NCBI GenBank assembly: GCA_021805885.1
Contig: JAJZDR010000067.1
Span: forward strand, 1-6,658
Direction of reading: 5' to 3'
Origin: a bacterium
Lineage (GTDB): Bacteria > Patescibacteria > Dojkabacteria > JAKAPS01 > JAJZLI01
DNA: 6,658 bases
The position numbers and the translations under genes are program-made. Below the pieces are notes generated by a model that ran no database searches, was not told where the DNA came from, and saw only the letters and a list, made by a program, of their open reading frames with translations. Shown here one piece after another: positions 6,614 through 6,658 of the stretch; within the stretch, counting starts at the first letter, position 1; every line of letters begins with the position of its first letter.

Positions 6614-6658
6614 AAATCTTTTTATATATCTCTGTCTCTCGCCGTAATTTTCTATCTT

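Noticed and set aside
6590..6620. Possible tRNA or tmRNA end, because of GATTCGACTCCC
   Set aside because: The T-loop-like bases lack a complementary 5-base stem on either side on either strand, and no acceptor, anticodon arm or tag reading frame can be laid out around them within the window.
1..6658. Alternative genetic code (UGA read as glycine)
   Set aside because: elp3 and the penicillin-binding protein gene both end naturally at TGA in family-appropriate places, and no in-frame TGA interrupts conserved sequence.

Overview
The window is very AT-rich (by eye about 30% G+C, not counted) and densely packed. It holds six protein-coding genes and no recognisable rRNA, tRNA, insertion sequence or CRISPR array. 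TGA is used as a normal stop (for example at the ends of the first and fifth genes), so there is no sign of the recoded UGA found in Gracilibacteria and SR1. A stand-alone bacterial Elp3, a reduced penicillin-binding protein, overlapping genes and starts without Shine-Dalgarno motifs suggest a member of the Candidate Phyla Radiation (Patescibacteria; a Microgenomates- or Dojkabacteria-like lineage is my guess). That placement is an inference from gene content, not a phylogeny.

Layout. Bases 2-4967 carry five plus-strand genes. They are an Elp3-type tRNA wobble-uridine modification enzyme (open at the left edge, so probably missing its N-terminus), a small DUF488 protein, the large and small subunits of exodeoxyribonuclease VII (xseA, xseB), and a membrane-anchored transpeptidase derived from class A penicillin-binding proteins. 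The first four genes overlap one another (26, 14 and 11 bases) and the fifth starts 4 bases after the fourth, so they very probably share one transcript. After a 36-base convergent gap, a minus-strand gene (5004-6527) encodes a polytopic GT-C membrane glycosyltransferase of the ArnT/PMT type. It appears to be driven by its own extended -10 promoter in the 131-base non-coding stretch at the right edge.

Function. The plus-strand cluster mixes translation (Elp3), nucleic acid repair (XseA and XseB, which form one enzyme) and cell wall synthesis (the transpeptidase). The glycosyltransferase is a second envelope gene but is transcribed separately.

Most notable. The penicillin-binding protein keeps the class A linker and transpeptidase domain but has lost the whole GT51 glycosyltransferase domain in frame, and its third active-site motif reads KDG rather than KTG. 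XseA keeps three of the four residues implicated in catalysis, but the fourth (Asp in E. coli) is Asn. I did not find a wholly new multi-gene system. The best leads are these two altered enzymes.
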